DNA of 64,000 nucleotides from Nocardioides renjunii (GTDB taxonomy: Bacteria > Actinomycetota > Actinomycetes > Propionibacteriales > Nocardioidaceae). The notes beneath the pieces were generated by a model, which was not told the DNA's origin, ran no database searches, and saw only the letters and a list, made by a program, of their open reading frames with translations. Positions 33,343-43,119 of the stretch are shown one piece after another; within the stretch, counting starts at the first letter, position 1; each line of letters opens with the position of its first letter. Location of the stretch: positions 2,976,001 through 3,040,000 of the forward strand of contig NZ_CP141058.1 in assembly GCF_034661175.1 (NCBI RefSeq), given 5' to 3'. A program made the position numbers and the translations under genes.

Positions 33343-33636
33343 ATGACGGACTACCAGGTGACGCGGTGGCGGGAGCTGCCGTCCATGGTCGCGGCCCGCT
33401 CGGGCGACGAGACGGTGAAGGCCACGCTCGCGGCGCGGTTCCAGGAGGCGATCGACGAGGCGGCCATGCGCCTGGGCGACACCGGCGCCGACGACTACCT
33501 GCTGGGCTGGGAGCGCTCCCCGTGGACCGAGGCCGACGGCACGCCCAGCGAGGTGCTCGAGCGGGTGGTCGCGGAGCTGGAGTCCGAGTGGCCGGCCGAC
33601 CGGCTCACCGGCTACCTCGACGGGCTCGGCCGGTGA
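33343..33636 (+). CDS. Small virulence-factor-family (PF13769-type) protein
   Basis: A 97-residue protein: MTDYQVTRWRELPSMVAARS, then LAARFQEAIDEAAMRLGDTG. It resembles the small family named virulence factor in Pfam (PF13769), which despite its name has no proven virulence role. Its stop overlaps the start of a homocysteine S-methyltransferase gene, so a role in methyl-group or one-carbon metabolism is more likely (inference). The start is set by a TAGGCT box six bases upstream. Confidence 0.75.
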   Translation: MTDYQVTRWRELPSMVAARSGDETVKATLAARFQEAIDEAAMRLGDTGADDYLLGWERSPWTEADGTPSEVLERVVAELESEWPADRLTGYLDGLGR

Positions 33637-34517
33637 ACCGGCTGGCGGCCCTGCTCGGGCCGGACCGGCCGGTCCTGTTCGACGGCGGCATGGGCACCCT
33701 CCTGCAGGACAGCGGTCTGGAGGACGGCGCACCCGGCGAGCTCTGGAACCTGGAGAACCAGGACGCCGTGCGCGCCGCCCACGCGGCGTACGCCGATGCC
33801 GGCGCGCGCATCCTCACCACCAACACGTTCGGGGGCACCCGGCCGCGGCTCGACATGCACGGACTCGGCGACCGTCTCGCCGAGGTGAACCGCAACGCCG
33901 CGCGGATCGCGCGCTCGGTCGCCGACGAGCGGGGCCTGCTCGTCGCGGGCGACCTCGGTCCGACGGGCGAGCTGCTGGCGCCCCTCGGCGCCATGACGAG
34001 CGAGGAGGCGCAGGCGCTGTTCGCCGAGCAGCTCACGGCGCTCGTCGAGGGTGGGATCGACCTCGTGCTGGTGGAGACCCTCAGCGACCTCGGCGAGGCC
34101 GACGCGGCCGTCGCTGCCGCCAAGGAGGTGGCGCCGCACCTGCCGGTCGTGGTGACGATGAGCTTTGACACCAATGTGCGCACGATGATGGGAGTCCGGC
34201 CGGCCGACGCGGTGACGCACCTGTCCGCTGCCGGGGTCGACGCGGTCGGCGCCAACTGCGGGCGCGGCCCGGAGGAGATGGAGCTCATCGCCGCGGAGAT
34301 GGTCGGCGCCCGGAGCGGCGAGGTGCTGCTCGTCGCCCAGTCCAACGCCGGACTGCCGCAGGTCGTGGGCGACCACTTCGAGTACGACGCGACGCCCGAC
34401 GACCTCGCGGCGCACGCGAGCCGGCTCGCCGGCCTGGGCATCGACCTGGTCGGCGGCTGCTGCGGCTCGACGCCCGACCACATCGCCGCGATCCGGAGCA
34501 CGCTCTCGCCCGCCTGA
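33633..34517 (+). CDS. Homocysteine S-methyltransferase family protein
   Basis: A 294-residue methyltransferase barrel. It begins with RPVLFDGGMGTLLQDSGL, followed by LTTNTFGGTRPRL, and has the zinc-binding Cys in VDAVGANCGRGPEEM and the pair LVGGCCGSTPDHIAAI. This is the domain of BHMT and of the N-terminal module of MetH; no cobalamin domain is attached. It would methylate homocysteine (or a selenol/thiol analogue) to methionine using a methyl donor such as S-methylmethionine. The GTG start overlaps the previous stop (GTGA). Confidence 0.92.
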   Translation: MNRLAALLGPDRPVLFDGGMGTLLQDSGLEDGAPGELWNLENQDAVRAAHAAYADAGARILTTNTFGGTRPRLDMHGLGDRLAEVNRNAARIARSVADERGLLVAGDLGPTGELLAPLGAMTSEEAQALFAEQLTALVEGGIDLVLVETLSDLGEADAAVAAAKEVAPHLPVVVTMSFDTNVRTMMGVRPADAVTHLSAAGVDAVGANCGRGPEEMELIAAEMVGARSGEVLLVAQSNAGLPQVVGDHFEYDATPDDLAAHASRLAGLGIDLVGGCCGSTPDHIAAIRSTLSPA

Positions 34518-34548
34518 GGACCCGGAGACTGAGGCTCCGGGGCAGGGC

Positions 34549-36204
34549 TCAGAGCCAGCCCGGGAGGCTGATGTCGGCCAGCGGCGCGGAGTCGTCGGGC
34601 GACCACGCCGTGCCCTGGGCGGACGCGGCGGCGCCCAGCCCGGAGGCACCGGCGGCGAGCACCAGGGTGACCAAGAGCCACGGGACCCCGCGGCGCGCCA
34701 GGGGGTCGACCGCGCGGTGGAGCGGTGAGCGCAGCCGCTCCGAGCCCGGTCCCCACCACAGCCCGACCGCGAATGCCGCCCCGACGAGGGCCAGCGAGGT
34801 GAGCATCGAGAGGGAGGCGGCGAAGCAGAGCAGCGCGATCGCGGCGCCGATGCCGAGGCTCCACAGCGACAGGATCACCGTGCCGCCCAGGCCGGCCACC
34901 GCGTGCCAGGGGGCGGCGAGCAGCAGCTGGATGCCGTCGTACCACTTGGCGCCCCGCCGGCTGCGCCGGTTGCCGGCGGACGACGCCGCCAGCGACCCGC
35001 TGCGCAGCAGCCAGACGGCGACGAGGACCACGGCGAGGGTGACGTAGGGGGCGAGGGCGGTGCCGCCGGCGAGCGCCGCGCCGAGCGCGAGGAACGTGCC
35101 GCTGCGGCGCAGCCGCTCCCCCGCCGGCGCCCGTTCGACGAACGGCGGGAGGTGCTCCGGCGGGAGCCAGGCCGTGCTGCCTGCGTGGTCCTGGGGGGCG
35201 CTCCAGTCCGAGGACCAGTGCACCGGCTCCTCGGGCGCCTGGTGGGCGACGGGCGTGGTGTCGACCGGGGCCGTGCCCATCCGGGTCGGCGCCTCCCGCT
35301 CCTGGTGGGCGAGGGCGACGTAGGGAAGGGTCACCGGGTCGGGCTCGACGCGACGGTCGCGGGGGGTGCCGGGCCGGGCGTCGTCGACCGGCGGCCGCGC
35401 GAGCTCCTCGAGCCAGTCGCGGACCTCGTCGAGCGAGGGCCGGTCGCGGCCCTCCGGCGCGAGCGCCTCCTCCACGACCGGGAGGAGCAGCGGGTCCAGG
35501 CCGGTGAGGTCGTGCTCGCCGCGGCGCACGCGGTCCATGATCGCCACCGACGGCCCGCGGCCGAACGGCGCGCGGCCGGTGCCGGCGTACGCGACCGTGG
35601 CGCCCCAGGCGTGCACGTCGGAGGCCGCGGTCGCGTCGTCGCCGTAGAGGATCTCCGGCGCGAGGTAGCCCGGGGTGCCGAGCAGCCAGCCGTTCATCGT
35701 GATGCGGGAGTCCTCGGCGACCCGGGCCAGCCCGAAGTCGATCAGGATGGGCGTGCGGCCCTCCATGATGACGTTGGACGGCTTGATGTCGCGGTGCAGC
35801 ACCCCGACGGCGTGCACCGCCTCGAGCGCCTCGGCCAGGCAGTCGGCGAACCACAGCAGGTCGTCACCTCCGAGCGGGCCCTCCTCCTGCACGTGGTCGT
35901 GGAGCGACAGCCCCGGGACGTAGCGCGTCGCGACGAACGGGATCTCGCCGTAGGGGTCGGCGTCGACGATCTCGGCGATGCGGCGGCTGCGCACCCGGCT
36001 CAGCGAGCTCACCTCGCGTGCCAGCCGGCGCCGTGCCTCGTCGTCGCCGACGACGTGCGGGCGCAGCACCTTGATGGCGACCGGCCGCTCGCCCGGCTTC
36101 TGGCCCAGGTGCACCACTCCCATCCCGCCCTCGCCGAGGCGGGCGCGCAGCGCGTAGCCGCCCACGGTGAGACCGGGCGGCGGCGCACTCGGGGACGTCG
36201 TCAC
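34549..36204 (-). CDS. Membrane serine/threonine protein kinase
   Basis: A 551-residue eukaryotic-type kinase. The kinase domain (about 15-270) has glycine loop LGEGGMGVVHLGQ, the lysine in VAIKVL, catalytic loop VLHRDIKPSNVI and DFGLAR. A Pro/Asp-rich linker (about 275-365) leads to about five hydrophobic segments, for example VTLAVVLVAVWLL and GTVILSLWSLGIGAAIALLC, then a short tail. Most bacterial kinases of this type have one helix and an external PASTA sensor; here a polytopic C-terminus replaces it. The GTG start at 36204 is divergent from the two-component system. Confidence 0.88.
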   Translation of the reverse strand: MTTSPSAPPPGLTVGGYALRARLGEGGMGVVHLGQKPGERPVAIKVLRPHVVGDDEARRRLAREVSSLSRVRSRRIAEIVDADPYGEIPFVATRYVPGLSLHDHVQEEGPLGGDDLLWFADCLAEALEAVHAVGVLHRDIKPSNVIMEGRTPILIDFGLARVAEDSRITMNGWLLGTPGYLAPEILYGDDATAASDVHAWGATVAYAGTGRAPFGRGPSVAIMDRVRRGEHDLTGLDPLLLPVVEEALAPEGRDRPSLDEVRDWLEELARPPVDDARPGTPRDRRVEPDPVTLPYVALAHQEREAPTRMGTAPVDTTPVAHQAPEEPVHWSSDWSAPQDHAGSTAWLPPEHLPPFVERAPAGERLRRSGTFLALGAALAGGTALAPYVTLAVVLVAVWLLRSGSLAASSAGNRRSRRGAKWYDGIQLLLAAPWHAVAGLGGTVILSLWSLGIGAAIALLCFAASLSMLTSLALVGAAFAVGLWWGPGSERLRSPLHRAVDPLARRGVPWLLVTLVLAAGASGLGAAASAQGTAWSPDDSAPLADISLPGWL

Positions 36205-36266
36205 GCCACGAAGGTTACCGGCGGCCCTCGGTCAACCGGCCGATCCGGGTGGGGCGCGCCGGGCAC

Positions 36267-36272
36267 TACGGT
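36267..36272 (+). promoter_or_regulatory. -10 box of the leaderless histidine kinase gene
   Basis: TACGGT, six bases before GTG at 36279. Confidence 0.6.
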
Positions 36273-36278
36273 TCACCC

Positions 36279-37439
36279 GTGCTCACGGTCCTGCGGTCCT
36301 TCGTCGGGTCGGTCCGGCGCCTGCCGGCCCCGCCGGGCGCGCGTCCGGCCGGTCGGTCCGACATCGCCCTCGTCGCGGTGGCGGCCGTGCTGGCGGTCGT
36401 CGAGGTGACGCTCCTGCGGCCCGACCTGCCGGGGCGGTGGCTCTCGCTGGTCGGCTTCCTCGCCTGGCTGCCCAGCCTGCTCGTACGACGGACGCGCCCC
36501 GCGGCGACGGCGCTCGCCTTCGCGGCGGTCATGGTCGTCCTGTCGGTGGTCCAGCGCCTCGGCGACGTCGACCCGCCCGGCGACCTGCACACGGCGGTGC
36601 TGGCGCTGCTCATCCCCTACTCCCTGGTGCGCTGGGCGTCCGGCGCCGACGCGGTCTCGGGGCTGGCGCTCTTCCTCCTGGTGGCCGGCTCGTCCCTGGT
36701 GGCGCAGGACCTGGCGGCCGGCGACCGGCTGGGCGGCGCGGCCGTGCTGGTCGCGGCGACGATGACGGGGCTCGCCCTGCGCGCGCGGGCGATGCTGCAC
36801 ACCCGCCAGCTCGAGGACGTACGACGACTGGAGCGGGAGCGCCTCGCGCGCGATCTGCACGACACGGTCGCCCACCACCTGACCGCCATCGCGATCAGCG
36901 CGCAGGCGGGCCTCGCGGTCGCCGAGACGCGGCCGGCGGCGGCGAGGGAGGCCCTGCGCCGCATCGACGAGGAGGCGACCCGCACCCTCGCCGAGACCCG
37001 GTCGGTGGTGCGGATGCTGCGGACCGACGACGACCCGGCGCGGCGGCCGCTGGACGACCTGACCGCGATGGCCGCGGCTGCGGGACCGGGTCCGGCCGTC
37101 GAGGTGGTCGTCGCCGACGACCTCGACCTGTCCCCCACCGTCGCGGCGACCGTCCAGCGGATCGCCCAGGAGTCGGTCGCCAACGCGCGCCGCCACGCGA
37201 CGGACGTCACGAGCGTCCGGGTGCAGGTGGCCAGGAGGCTCGACCTGGTCGAGCTGACCGTCACCGACGACGGTCGCAGCGCGATGCCGGCCGACAGGGG
37301 GTTCGGCATCCTCGGCATGACCGAGCGTGCCGAGCTCGTCGGTGGCCGGCTGTCCGCCGGTCCCGCGGTCGGCGGCGGCTGGAAGGTCGTCGCGCTCCTG
37401 CCGTCCCGGGACCGCGAGCTCGACCGGCGCCGGCCATGA
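36279..37439 (+). CDS. NarL-type sensor histidine kinase
   Basis: A 386-residue kinase. The N-terminal half has several membrane helices (VAVAAVLAVVEVTLL, LVGFLAWLPSLLVR and others) without an evident external sensor domain. The HisKA_3 box is RLARDLHDTVAHHLTAIAIS, with phospho-accepting His. The ATP-binding domain ends with GFGILGMTERAELVGGRL. GTG at 36279 follows TACGGT by six bases. The stop overlaps the regulator ATG (ATGA). The stimulus may be membrane-related; it is not known. Confidence 0.9.
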   Translation: MLTVLRSFVGSVRRLPAPPGARPAGRSDIALVAVAAVLAVVEVTLLRPDLPGRWLSLVGFLAWLPSLLVRRTRPAATALAFAAVMVVLSVVQRLGDVDPPGDLHTAVLALLIPYSLVRWASGADAVSGLALFLLVAGSSLVAQDLAAGDRLGGAAVLVAATMTGLALRARAMLHTRQLEDVRRLERERLARDLHDTVAHHLTAIAISAQAGLAVAETRPAAAREALRRIDEEATRTLAETRSVVRMLRTDDDPARRPLDDLTAMAAAAGPGPAVEVVVADDLDLSPTVAATVQRIAQESVANARRHATDVTSVRVQVARRLDLVELTVTDDGRSAMPADRGFGILGMTERAELVGGRLSAGPAVGGGWKVVALLPSRDRELDRRRP

Positions 37440-38080
37440 CGTTGCGGGTGCTCGTCGCCGACGACCAGGAGATAGTGCGCACCGGGCTGGCGATGATCCT
37501 CGACGCGCAGGACGGCATCGAGGTGGTCGCGGCAGCCGTGGACGGCCAGGACGCCGTCGCGCAGGCCCGCACGCTGCGGCCGGACGTGTGCCTGCTCGAC
37601 ATCCGGATGCCACGCCTCGACGGCATCGAGGCGACCCGTGCGCTGGCCGGTCCCGAGGTGACGGACCCGATCGCCGTCGTGGTGGTGACGACCTTCGACC
37701 TCGACGACTACGTCTACGGCGCGCTGCGGGCCGGCGCCAAGGGGTTCCTGCTCAAGGACTGCGGCCCCGCGCTGCTCACCCACGCGGTCCGGGCGGCCGC
37801 CGACGGCGGCTCCCTCGTCGCGCCGGCGGTGACCACCCGGCTGCTGCGGGACTTCGCCGGCAGGGACGCCCCGCTGCAGCCCACGGCCGCCCTCACCGAC
37901 CGGGAGGAGGAGGTGCTCGTCGCCGTGGCGCGGGGGCTGACCAACCACGAGGTCGCCGCGGAGCTCTACATCTCCCTCAGCACGGTGAAGACCCACCTCG
38001 CCTCGCTGATGGCCAAGCTCGGGGTCCGCAACCGCGTCGAGCTCGCGCTCTGGGCCTACCAGACGCGGCGGCTCGGCTGA
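37436..38080 (+). CDS. NarL/LuxR-family response regulator
   Basis: A 214-residue regulator. Receiver features are VLVADDQEIVRTGLAM, phospho-acceptor Asp in DVCLLDIRMPRLDGIE and Lys in GFLLKDCGP. The LuxR-type helix-turn-helix is LTDREEEVLVAVARGLTNHE followed by VAAELYISLSTVKTHLASLM. It is the partner of the upstream kinase by overlap. The last 25 bases overlap the convergent DUF2306 gene. Confidence 0.92.
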   Translation: MTLRVLVADDQEIVRTGLAMILDAQDGIEVVAAAVDGQDAVAQARTLRPDVCLLDIRMPRLDGIEATRALAGPEVTDPIAVVVVTTFDLDDYVYGALRAGAKGFLLKDCGPALLTHAVRAAADGGSLVAPAVTTRLLRDFAGRDAPLQPTAALTDREEEVLVAVARGLTNHEVAAELYISLSTVKTHLASLMAKLGVRNRVELALWAYQTRRLG

Positions 38081-38730
38081 CGGGCCTGGCTGCGCCGCAC
38101 GAGCCACTCCGCCACGACCAGGTTGATCACCCACGCTGCGGCCATCCCACTCGCCTTCAGGTCGCCGCCCGGCTGGTCGACGACGAGGACCATCGGCCCG
38201 AGGACGATCGCCTGCGTGCCGGCGCCCTGCCCGACGGCGTACGCCCTCGCCATCCACCGCTGGTGGGTGCGGACGTCGCGGCGCAGGATCGCCGCGACAC
38301 CGAGCACCAGGCCGGCCACCATGACGGAGCCGAACACCAGCCGGACCCACATCAGCGCGGCGTTGTCGTGGGCGGGCAGGTCGTACCAGACCGCCATCCA
38401 CAGCCCGCTCAGCGCCGCGGCCAGCCCGGCCGGCACGAGCACGCGCCCGCTCCAGCGGTGCCACCGCGGCCGGCGACGCCGGAAGGACGGCATGAACTGG
38501 AACGCCCCCAGCACGCAGTAGGTGCAGGCACCGAGCACGTGGACGACCACGGGAAGGGGCAGGTCGAAGAAGCGCTGGCTGGTCTCGTCGGCCTCCCCGG
38601 TCGCCAGGTCGGCGAGGCGGAGCACGCCGGCCACGACCGGCACGAAGGTGAGCGCCAGGAGGCCTGCCGGGATCCACCACTCGCGGCGGCGTCGGGGCGG
38701 GGCTGGTCGCGCGGGGGCGATCGTCGTCAT
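38056..38730 (-). CDS. DUF2306 membrane protein
   Basis: A 224-residue integral membrane protein with about six helices and an Arg/Pro-rich N-terminus (ARPAPPRRRREWW). The core contains VVVHVLGACTYCVLGAFQFM, then RRRRPRWHRWSGRVLVPAGL and RTHQRWMARAYAVG, conserved His residues typical of DUF2306 proteins that resemble haem-containing membrane proteins. No function is established. ATG 38730 is chosen over an upstream start at 38787 because the helix boundary fits better. Confidence 0.78.
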   Translation of the reverse strand: MTTIAPARPAPPRRRREWWIPAGLLALTFVPVVAGVLRLADLATGEADETSQRFFDLPLPVVVHVLGACTYCVLGAFQFMPSFRRRRPRWHRWSGRVLVPAGLAAALSGLWMAVWYDLPAHDNAALMWVRLVFGSVMVAGLVLGVAAILRRDVRTHQRWMARAYAVGQGAGTQAIVLGPMVLVVDQPGGDLKASGMAAAWVINLVVAEWLVRRSQARQPSRRVW

Positions 38731-38815
38731 GCGACGAGCCTCGCCGCGCCCGGTGGGCGCCGCATCGGCCGGCGGGCCGGTACGCATCGGCCGAACGGCC
38801 GAGACCGCTCGCGGG

Positions 38816-40684
38816 TCAGCGGGCGACGGCCGCCGACTCCAGCGCGGCGATCAGCGTGCGTGCGTCGTGGGGCCCGATGTGGCGGGTGTCGCCGATGAAG
38901 AACGTCGGCGTCCCGCGCACGCCGCTCTCCTCGGCCGACGCCACGTCGTGCTCCACGTGCCGGGCGAGCTCGTCGTCGTCGAGGTCGCGCATGAAGCGCT
39001 CCACGTCCAGGCCGATCTGCGCCGCGTAGCCGACGAGGTCCTCCAGCTCCAGCTCGTCCTGGTGGGCGAAGAGCACGGCGTGCATGTCCCAGAAGCGGTC
39101 CTGGCGGGCCGCGGCCTCCGAGGCGAGCGCGGCGAGCTCGGCGTGCGGGTGGACCGGCAGCGGCAGGTGGCGGGTGACGTAGCGCAGCCGGTCGCCGAAG
39201 TGGGCCCGCAGCTCCTCGCCGACGCCGCTGACCCGGGCGCAGAACGGGCACTCGTAGTCGAGGTACTCCACGAGCGTCAGCGGCGCGTCGACCGGGCCCA
39301 GCACGTGGTCGCGCTCCTCGTCGACGGGCCGGCTCAGCAGCGTGGGCAGGGCGGCGTCGCGCTGGCCGAGGACGCGGGCGGCGAAGCGGAACGCCAGCCA
39401 GCCGGCGAGGCTGGCCAGCCCGGCCGCCAGTAGCACGCCCACGCGGGCCTCGTCCTGGAGCCGGCTGGAGTCGAAGGCCAGGCTGATGATGAGCAGCGAG
39501 ACGGTGAAGCCGATGCCCGACAGCGCCCCGCCGGCGAGGGTGTGCCCGAGGCCCACGCCCTGCGGCAGGCGGCCCCAGCCGAGCCGGACGCTGGCCCACG
39601 CGCCGACGAAGATGCCGAGCGCCTTGCCGACCACCAGGCCGAGCACGATGCCCCACATCAGCCGCGAGCCGAGGGCATCGCCGAGCACGCCGTCACGCAG
39701 GTCGACGCCGGCGTTGGCCAGCGCGAAGAGAGGTACGACGACGTGGCTGGTCGGCGAGTGCAGCGCCTCCTGCAGCCGCTCGTTGACCGAGATGGCGCGG
39801 GTCAGCGACCGGCGCGCCGCCCGCTGGACGCCGGGCATCGGGGACTGCCGGAAGGCCCGGAACGACGTCGCTGCCGCGTCGACGTCGGAGCGGCGCGGGT
39901 CGAGCGCCGGGACCAAGAGCCCGCTCACCATCCCGGCGATCGAGGCGTGCACGCCCGACTCGAGGGTGGCGACCCAGAGCACGACCACCACGAGGACGTA
40001 GGGCGCCGCCTGCCACACGGCGTAGCGGTCCAGCACGACCAGCACGGCCAGGCAGGCCGCGGCGACGAGCAGCGCACCCGCCGAGATGTCGTCGGAGTAG
40101 ACGATGCCGATGACGCTCACCGCGACGATGTCGTCGATGACGGTCAGCGTCAGCAGGAAGATCCGCAGCTGGGTGGAGACCGCGGGGCCGACCAGCGCCA
40201 TGACGCCGAGCAGGAACGCGGTGTCGGTGCCGATGACGGCGCCCCAGCCGGCCGACTCGGCACCCGACGGGTTGAGGGCCAGGAAGATCGCGGCCGGCAC
40301 CAGCATGCCCGTGGTGCCCGCGACGAGCGGCACCACGACCCTGCTGCGATCGGTGAGCTCGCCGATCGCGAACTCCTTGCGGACCTCGAGCCCGATCACG
40401 AAGAAGAACACGACCATGAGGCCGTCGTTGATCCAGTGGTGCAGGTCCATGGTCAGCCCGCCGCTGCCGAAGCGGATCGACAGCTCGGTGTGCCACAGGT
40501 CGACGTAGGACTGCGACCACGGCGAGTTGGCCCACACGAGCGCGACCAGGGCGGCCGCCACGAGCAGCCCGGCCGACATCGACTCGGTGTCGATGAAGTC
40601 GCGCAGCGATCGCGAGCTCTGCGCCTCGAAGGCGGACGCGCCCCGGCAGGAGGACTGGTCGGTGGTCGCGGTGTCGTCGGACAT
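38816..40684 (-). CDS. nhaA: Na+/H+ antiporter NhaA fused to a DsbA-like domain
   Basis: A 622-residue fusion. Residues about 25-425 are Nha[37 protein letters not shown] and the paired Asp in [20 protein letters not shown]. About 440-622 are a thioredoxin-fold domain with active-site CPFC in [20 protein letters not shown], the cis-Pro loop [12 protein letters not shown] and an [14 protein letters not shown] helix. This antiporter-thioredoxin pairing recurs in actinobacteria. It would exchange sodium for protons. What the redox domain does, and on which side, is unknown. It follows ilvE by 4 bases. Confidence 0.9.
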   Translation of the reverse strand: MSDDTATTDQSSCRGASAFEAQSSRSLRDFIDTESMSAGLLVAAALVALVWANSPWSQSYVDLWHTELSIRFGSGGLTMDLHHWINDGLMVVFFFVIGLEVRKEFAIGELTDRSRVVVPLVAGTTGMLVPAAIFLALNPSGAESAGWGAVIGTDTAFLLGVMALVGPAVSTQLRIFLLTLTVIDDIVAVSVIGIVYSDDISAGALLVAAACLAVLVVLDRYAVWQAAPYVLVVVVLWVATLESGVHASIAGMVSGLLVPALDPRRSDVDAAATSFRAFRQSPMPGVQRAARRSLTRAISVNERLQEALHSPTSHVVVPLFALANAGVDLRDGVLGDALGSRLMWGIVLGLVVGKALGIFVGAWASVRLGWGRLPQGVGLGHTLAGGALSGIGFTVSLLIISLAFDSSRLQDEARVGVLLAAGLASLAGWLAFRFAARVLGQRDAALPTLLSRPVDEERDHVLGPVDAPLTLVEYLDYECPFCARVSGVGEELRAHFGDRLRYVTRHLPLPVHPHAELAALASEAAARQDRFWDMHAVLFAHQDELELEDLVGYAAQIGLDVERFMRDLDDDELARHVEHDVASAEESGVRGTPTFFIGDTRHIGPHDARTLIAALESAAVAR

Positions 40685-40688
40685 CGGG

Positions 40689-41777
40689 TCAGACGACGCG
40701 GTGCATCCAGCCGAAGGTGTCCTCGACCCGGCCGAACTGCATCCCGACCAGGGCCTCACGGATCCGCATCGTCAGCTCGGTGCTCGCCGGCGCGGGCGTC
40801 ACCCTGCCGGGCGAGCGCAGCTCGCCGACGGGGGTGACCACGGCGGCGGTGCCGCAGGCGAACACCTCGGTGATCTCGCCGGACGCGACGCCGTCGCGCC
40901 ACTCGTCGATGGAGACCTTGCGCTCCTCGACGGCGTGGCCGAGCTTGCCGGCCAGCTCGATGATCGAGGCGCGGGTGATGCCCTCGAGGATCGTGCCGGT
41001 CTCCGGGGTGACGATGCGTCCGTCGGCGTGGACGAAGAAGAGGTTCATCCCGCCGAGCTCCTCGATGTAGCGGAACTCCTGGTCGTCGAGGAAGACGACC
41101 TGGTCGCAGCCCTTCTCGATCGCCTCGCGCTGCGCCGCGAGCGAGGCGGCGTAGTTGCCACCGGTCTTCGCCGCGCCCATGCCGCCGCGGCCGGCGCGGG
41201 TGAAGGTCTCGGAGAGCCAGAGGTTGACCGGCTTCACGCCGCCCTTGAAGTAGGCGCCGGCCGGCGAGGCGATGACCATGAACGTCACGTGCTGGGCGGG
41301 GCGCACGCCGAGGAAGGTCTCGGAGGCGAACATGAAGGGCCGCAGGTAGAGCGACTTCTCGCCCTCCCCCTGGCCGGCCGCGTTGTCGGGGACCCAGCGC
41401 TGGTCGGCCTCGACCAGGGCGTCCACGCACGCGACGAAGTCGTCCACGGGCAGCTCGGGGAAGGCGAGCCGCGCGCTCGAGCGGACCATCCGCGCGGCGT
41501 TCTGCTCGGGACGGAAGGTCCAGATCGAGCCGTCGGCGTGGCGGTAGGCCTTCATGCCCTCGAACGTCTCCTGCGCGTAGTGCAGCACCGCGGTCGCGGG
41601 GTCGAGGGTGAGCGGCCCGTAGGGGGTGATGCGCGCGGCGTGCCACCCGGCGTCGGGGGTCCACTCCACCGTGAGCATGTGATCGGTGAAGTGGGTGCCG
41701 AAGCCGGGGTTGGCGAGGATCTCGGAGAGCCGCGCGTCGTCGACCGGCGTGGGGTTGGCGGTGGTGCTGATCTGCAT
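40689..41777 (-). CDS. ilvE: Branched-chain amino-acid aminotransferase
   Basis: A 362-residue PLP enzyme (fold type IV) for the last step of Val, Leu and Ile synthesis. Signatures are [20 protein letters not shown], the Lys-containing [39 protein letters not shown] and [17 protein letters not shown]. Length fits the large actinobacterial BCAT group. It starts 22 bases after the leuB stop, so leuB-ilvE-nhaA appear to form one transcript. Confidence 0.95.
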   Translation of the reverse strand: MQISTTANPTPVDDARLSEILANPGFGTHFTDHMLTVEWTPDAGWHAARITPYGPLTLDPATAVLHYAQETFEGMKAYRHADGSIWTFRPEQNAARMVRSSARLAFPELPVDDFVACVDALVEADQRWVPDNAAGQGEGEKSLYLRPFMFASETFLGVRPAQHVTFMVIASPAGAYFKGGVKPVNLWLSETFTRAGRGGMGAAKTGGNYAASLAAQREAIEKGCDQVVFLDDQEFRYIEELGGMNLFFVHADGRIVTPETGTILEGITRASIIELAGKLGHAVEERKVSIDEWRDGVASGEITEVFACGTAAVVTPVGELRSPGRVTPAPASTELTMRIREALVGMQFGRVEDTFGWMHRVV

Positions 41778-41799
41778 GGGGTCAACCTATCGAGGTGCG

Positions 41800-42891
41800 T
41801 CAGAGGCGAGCGGCGATGGCGTCCCCGACCTCGCTCGTACGACGGGTGGTGCCCGTCGTGCGCTCAGCGAGGTCGGCCAGCACCGCGGTCTCGATCGCCG
41901 CGGCCGCCTCGGGGTGGCCGAGGTGGTCGAGCAGGAGCGCGGCGGACAGGATCGCGGCGGTGGGGTCGGCCTTCTGCTGGCCGGCGATGTCGGGGGCCGA
42001 GCCGTGGACCGGCTCGAACATGGAGGGCGCCGTCCGGTCGGGGTTGACGTTGCCGGAGGCGGCCAGGCCGATGCCGCCGGTGATGGCGGCGGCGAGGTCG
42101 GTGACGATGTCGCCGAAGAGGTTGTCGGTGACGATGACGTCGAAGCGGGCAGGGTCGGTGGCCAGGAAGATCATCGCCGCGTCGACGTGCATGTAGTCGG
42201 TCGTCACGTCGGGGTGCTCCGCCGCGACGGCCTCAAAGACCCGCCACCACAGCGAGCCCGCGTTGACCAGCACGTTGGTCTTGTGGACCAGGGTCACCTT
42301 CTTGCGCGGGCGCCGGCTGGCCCGCGCGAAGGCGTCGCGCACCACCCGCTCGACGCCGTACGCGGTGTTGACCGACACCTCGGTGGCGATCTCGGCCGGC
42401 GTGCCGACCCGCAGGGCGCCGCCGTTGCCCGTGTAGGGGCCCTCGGTGCCCTCGCGGACGACCACGAAGTCGATGTCGCCGCGCTCCAGCACGTGGTCGG
42501 CCAGGGGTGAGGCCGTGCCCGGGTAGAGCCGCGAGGGGCGCAGGTTGACGTAGTGGTCGAGCTCGAAGCGCAGCCGCAGGAGCAGGCCCCGCTCGAGGAT
42601 GCCGGGCGGCAGGTCGGGGTCGTTGGGCTTGCCGCCGACCGCCCCGAGCAGGATTGCGTCGTGCCCGCGGACCTCCTCGAGCACCGAGTCGGGCAGCACC
42701 TCACCGGTTGCGAGGTAGCGCTCGGCACCGAGGTCGTAGCGGGTCGGCGCGAACGTCACCGGGGAGGCGACCTCGAGGACCTTGAGGGCCTCGGCGGTCA
42801 CCTCGGGACCGATCCCGTCGCCGGGGATGACGGCGAGGGTCGGGCTCCCGTGCGCGGTGGAGCCGGGGCCGGTCTGCTGCGTCTCGGACAT
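41800..42891 (-). CDS. leuB: 3-isopropylmalate dehydrogenase
   Basis: A 363-residue NAD-dependent beta-decarboxylating dehydrogenase. It starts [20 protein letters not shown]. The substrate-binding Arg/Tyr residues are in [15 protein letters not shown], the metal-binding Asp in [20 protein letters not shown] and the NAD loop in [20 protein letters not shown]. It makes alpha-ketoisocaproate in leucine synthesis. The ATG has no clear Shine-Dalgarno site and lies 10 bases after the stop of a 46-codon ORF, suggesting coupled translation. Confidence 0.95.
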   Translation of the reverse strand: MSETQQTGPGSTAHGSPTLAVIPGDGIGPEVTAEALKVLEVASPVTFAPTRYDLGAERYLATGEVLPDSVLEEVRGHDAILLGAVGGKPNDPDLPPGILERGLLLRLRFELDHYVNLRPSRLYPGTASPLADHVLERGDIDFVVVREGTEGPYTGNGGALRVGTPAEIATEVSVNTAYGVERVVRDAFARASRRPRKKVTLVHKTNVLVNAGSLWWRVFEAVAAEHPDVTTDYMHVDAAMIFLATDPARFDVIVTDNLFGDIVTDLAAAITGGIGLAASGNVNPDRTAPSMFEPVHGSAPDIAGQQKADPTAAILSAALLLDHLGHPEAAAAIETAVLADLAERTTGTTRRTSEVGDAIAARL

Positions 42892-42901
42892 GCGGCGAAC
42901 G

Positions 42902-43042
42902 TTAGTTGTCGTCCGGACGCTGACCGCCGTCGTCTCGCAGGTCAAGCGCGATCTGGACGGCGGAGGCGACGTTCTCGGCGCTGCGCGGGTTCTCGGGGTC
43001 GTGCGCGGCGGGGCCCCAGGCGTCGGGATAGAGGTCGTACAT
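42902..43042 (-). CDS. 46-residue ORF preceding leuB
   Basis: A 46-codon reading frame starting [20 protein letters not shown] and ending in hydrophilic Asp/Arg-rich sequence. A clear GGAG site lies seven bases before the ATG, so it is likely translated. It has no transmembrane or signal segment and I do not recognise a family. It lies between the leuB leader region and leuB, and its stop is 10 bases before leuB. It may serve mainly to keep ribosomes moving into leuB, or encode a small acidic protein. Confidence 0.6.
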   Translation of the reverse strand: MYDLYPDAWGPAAHDPENPRSAENVASAVQIALDLRDDGGQRPDDN

Positions 43043-43087
43043 GGCTTCGCTCCTACGGGTGCGGACGTGTCCGCGTCGGGTGCTCGA

Positions 43088-43109
43088 CCGGCTGGGTGGA
43101 TCCAGCCGG
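43088..43109 (-). promoter_or_regulatory. Hairpin in the leuB leader
   Basis: A perfect 8-bp stem CCGGCTGG/CCAGCCGG with a 6-base loop, downstream of the larger leader stem-loop. No U-run follows, so it could act on translation or pausing. Confidence 0.6.
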
Positions 43110-43119
43110 GAGTCGAACC

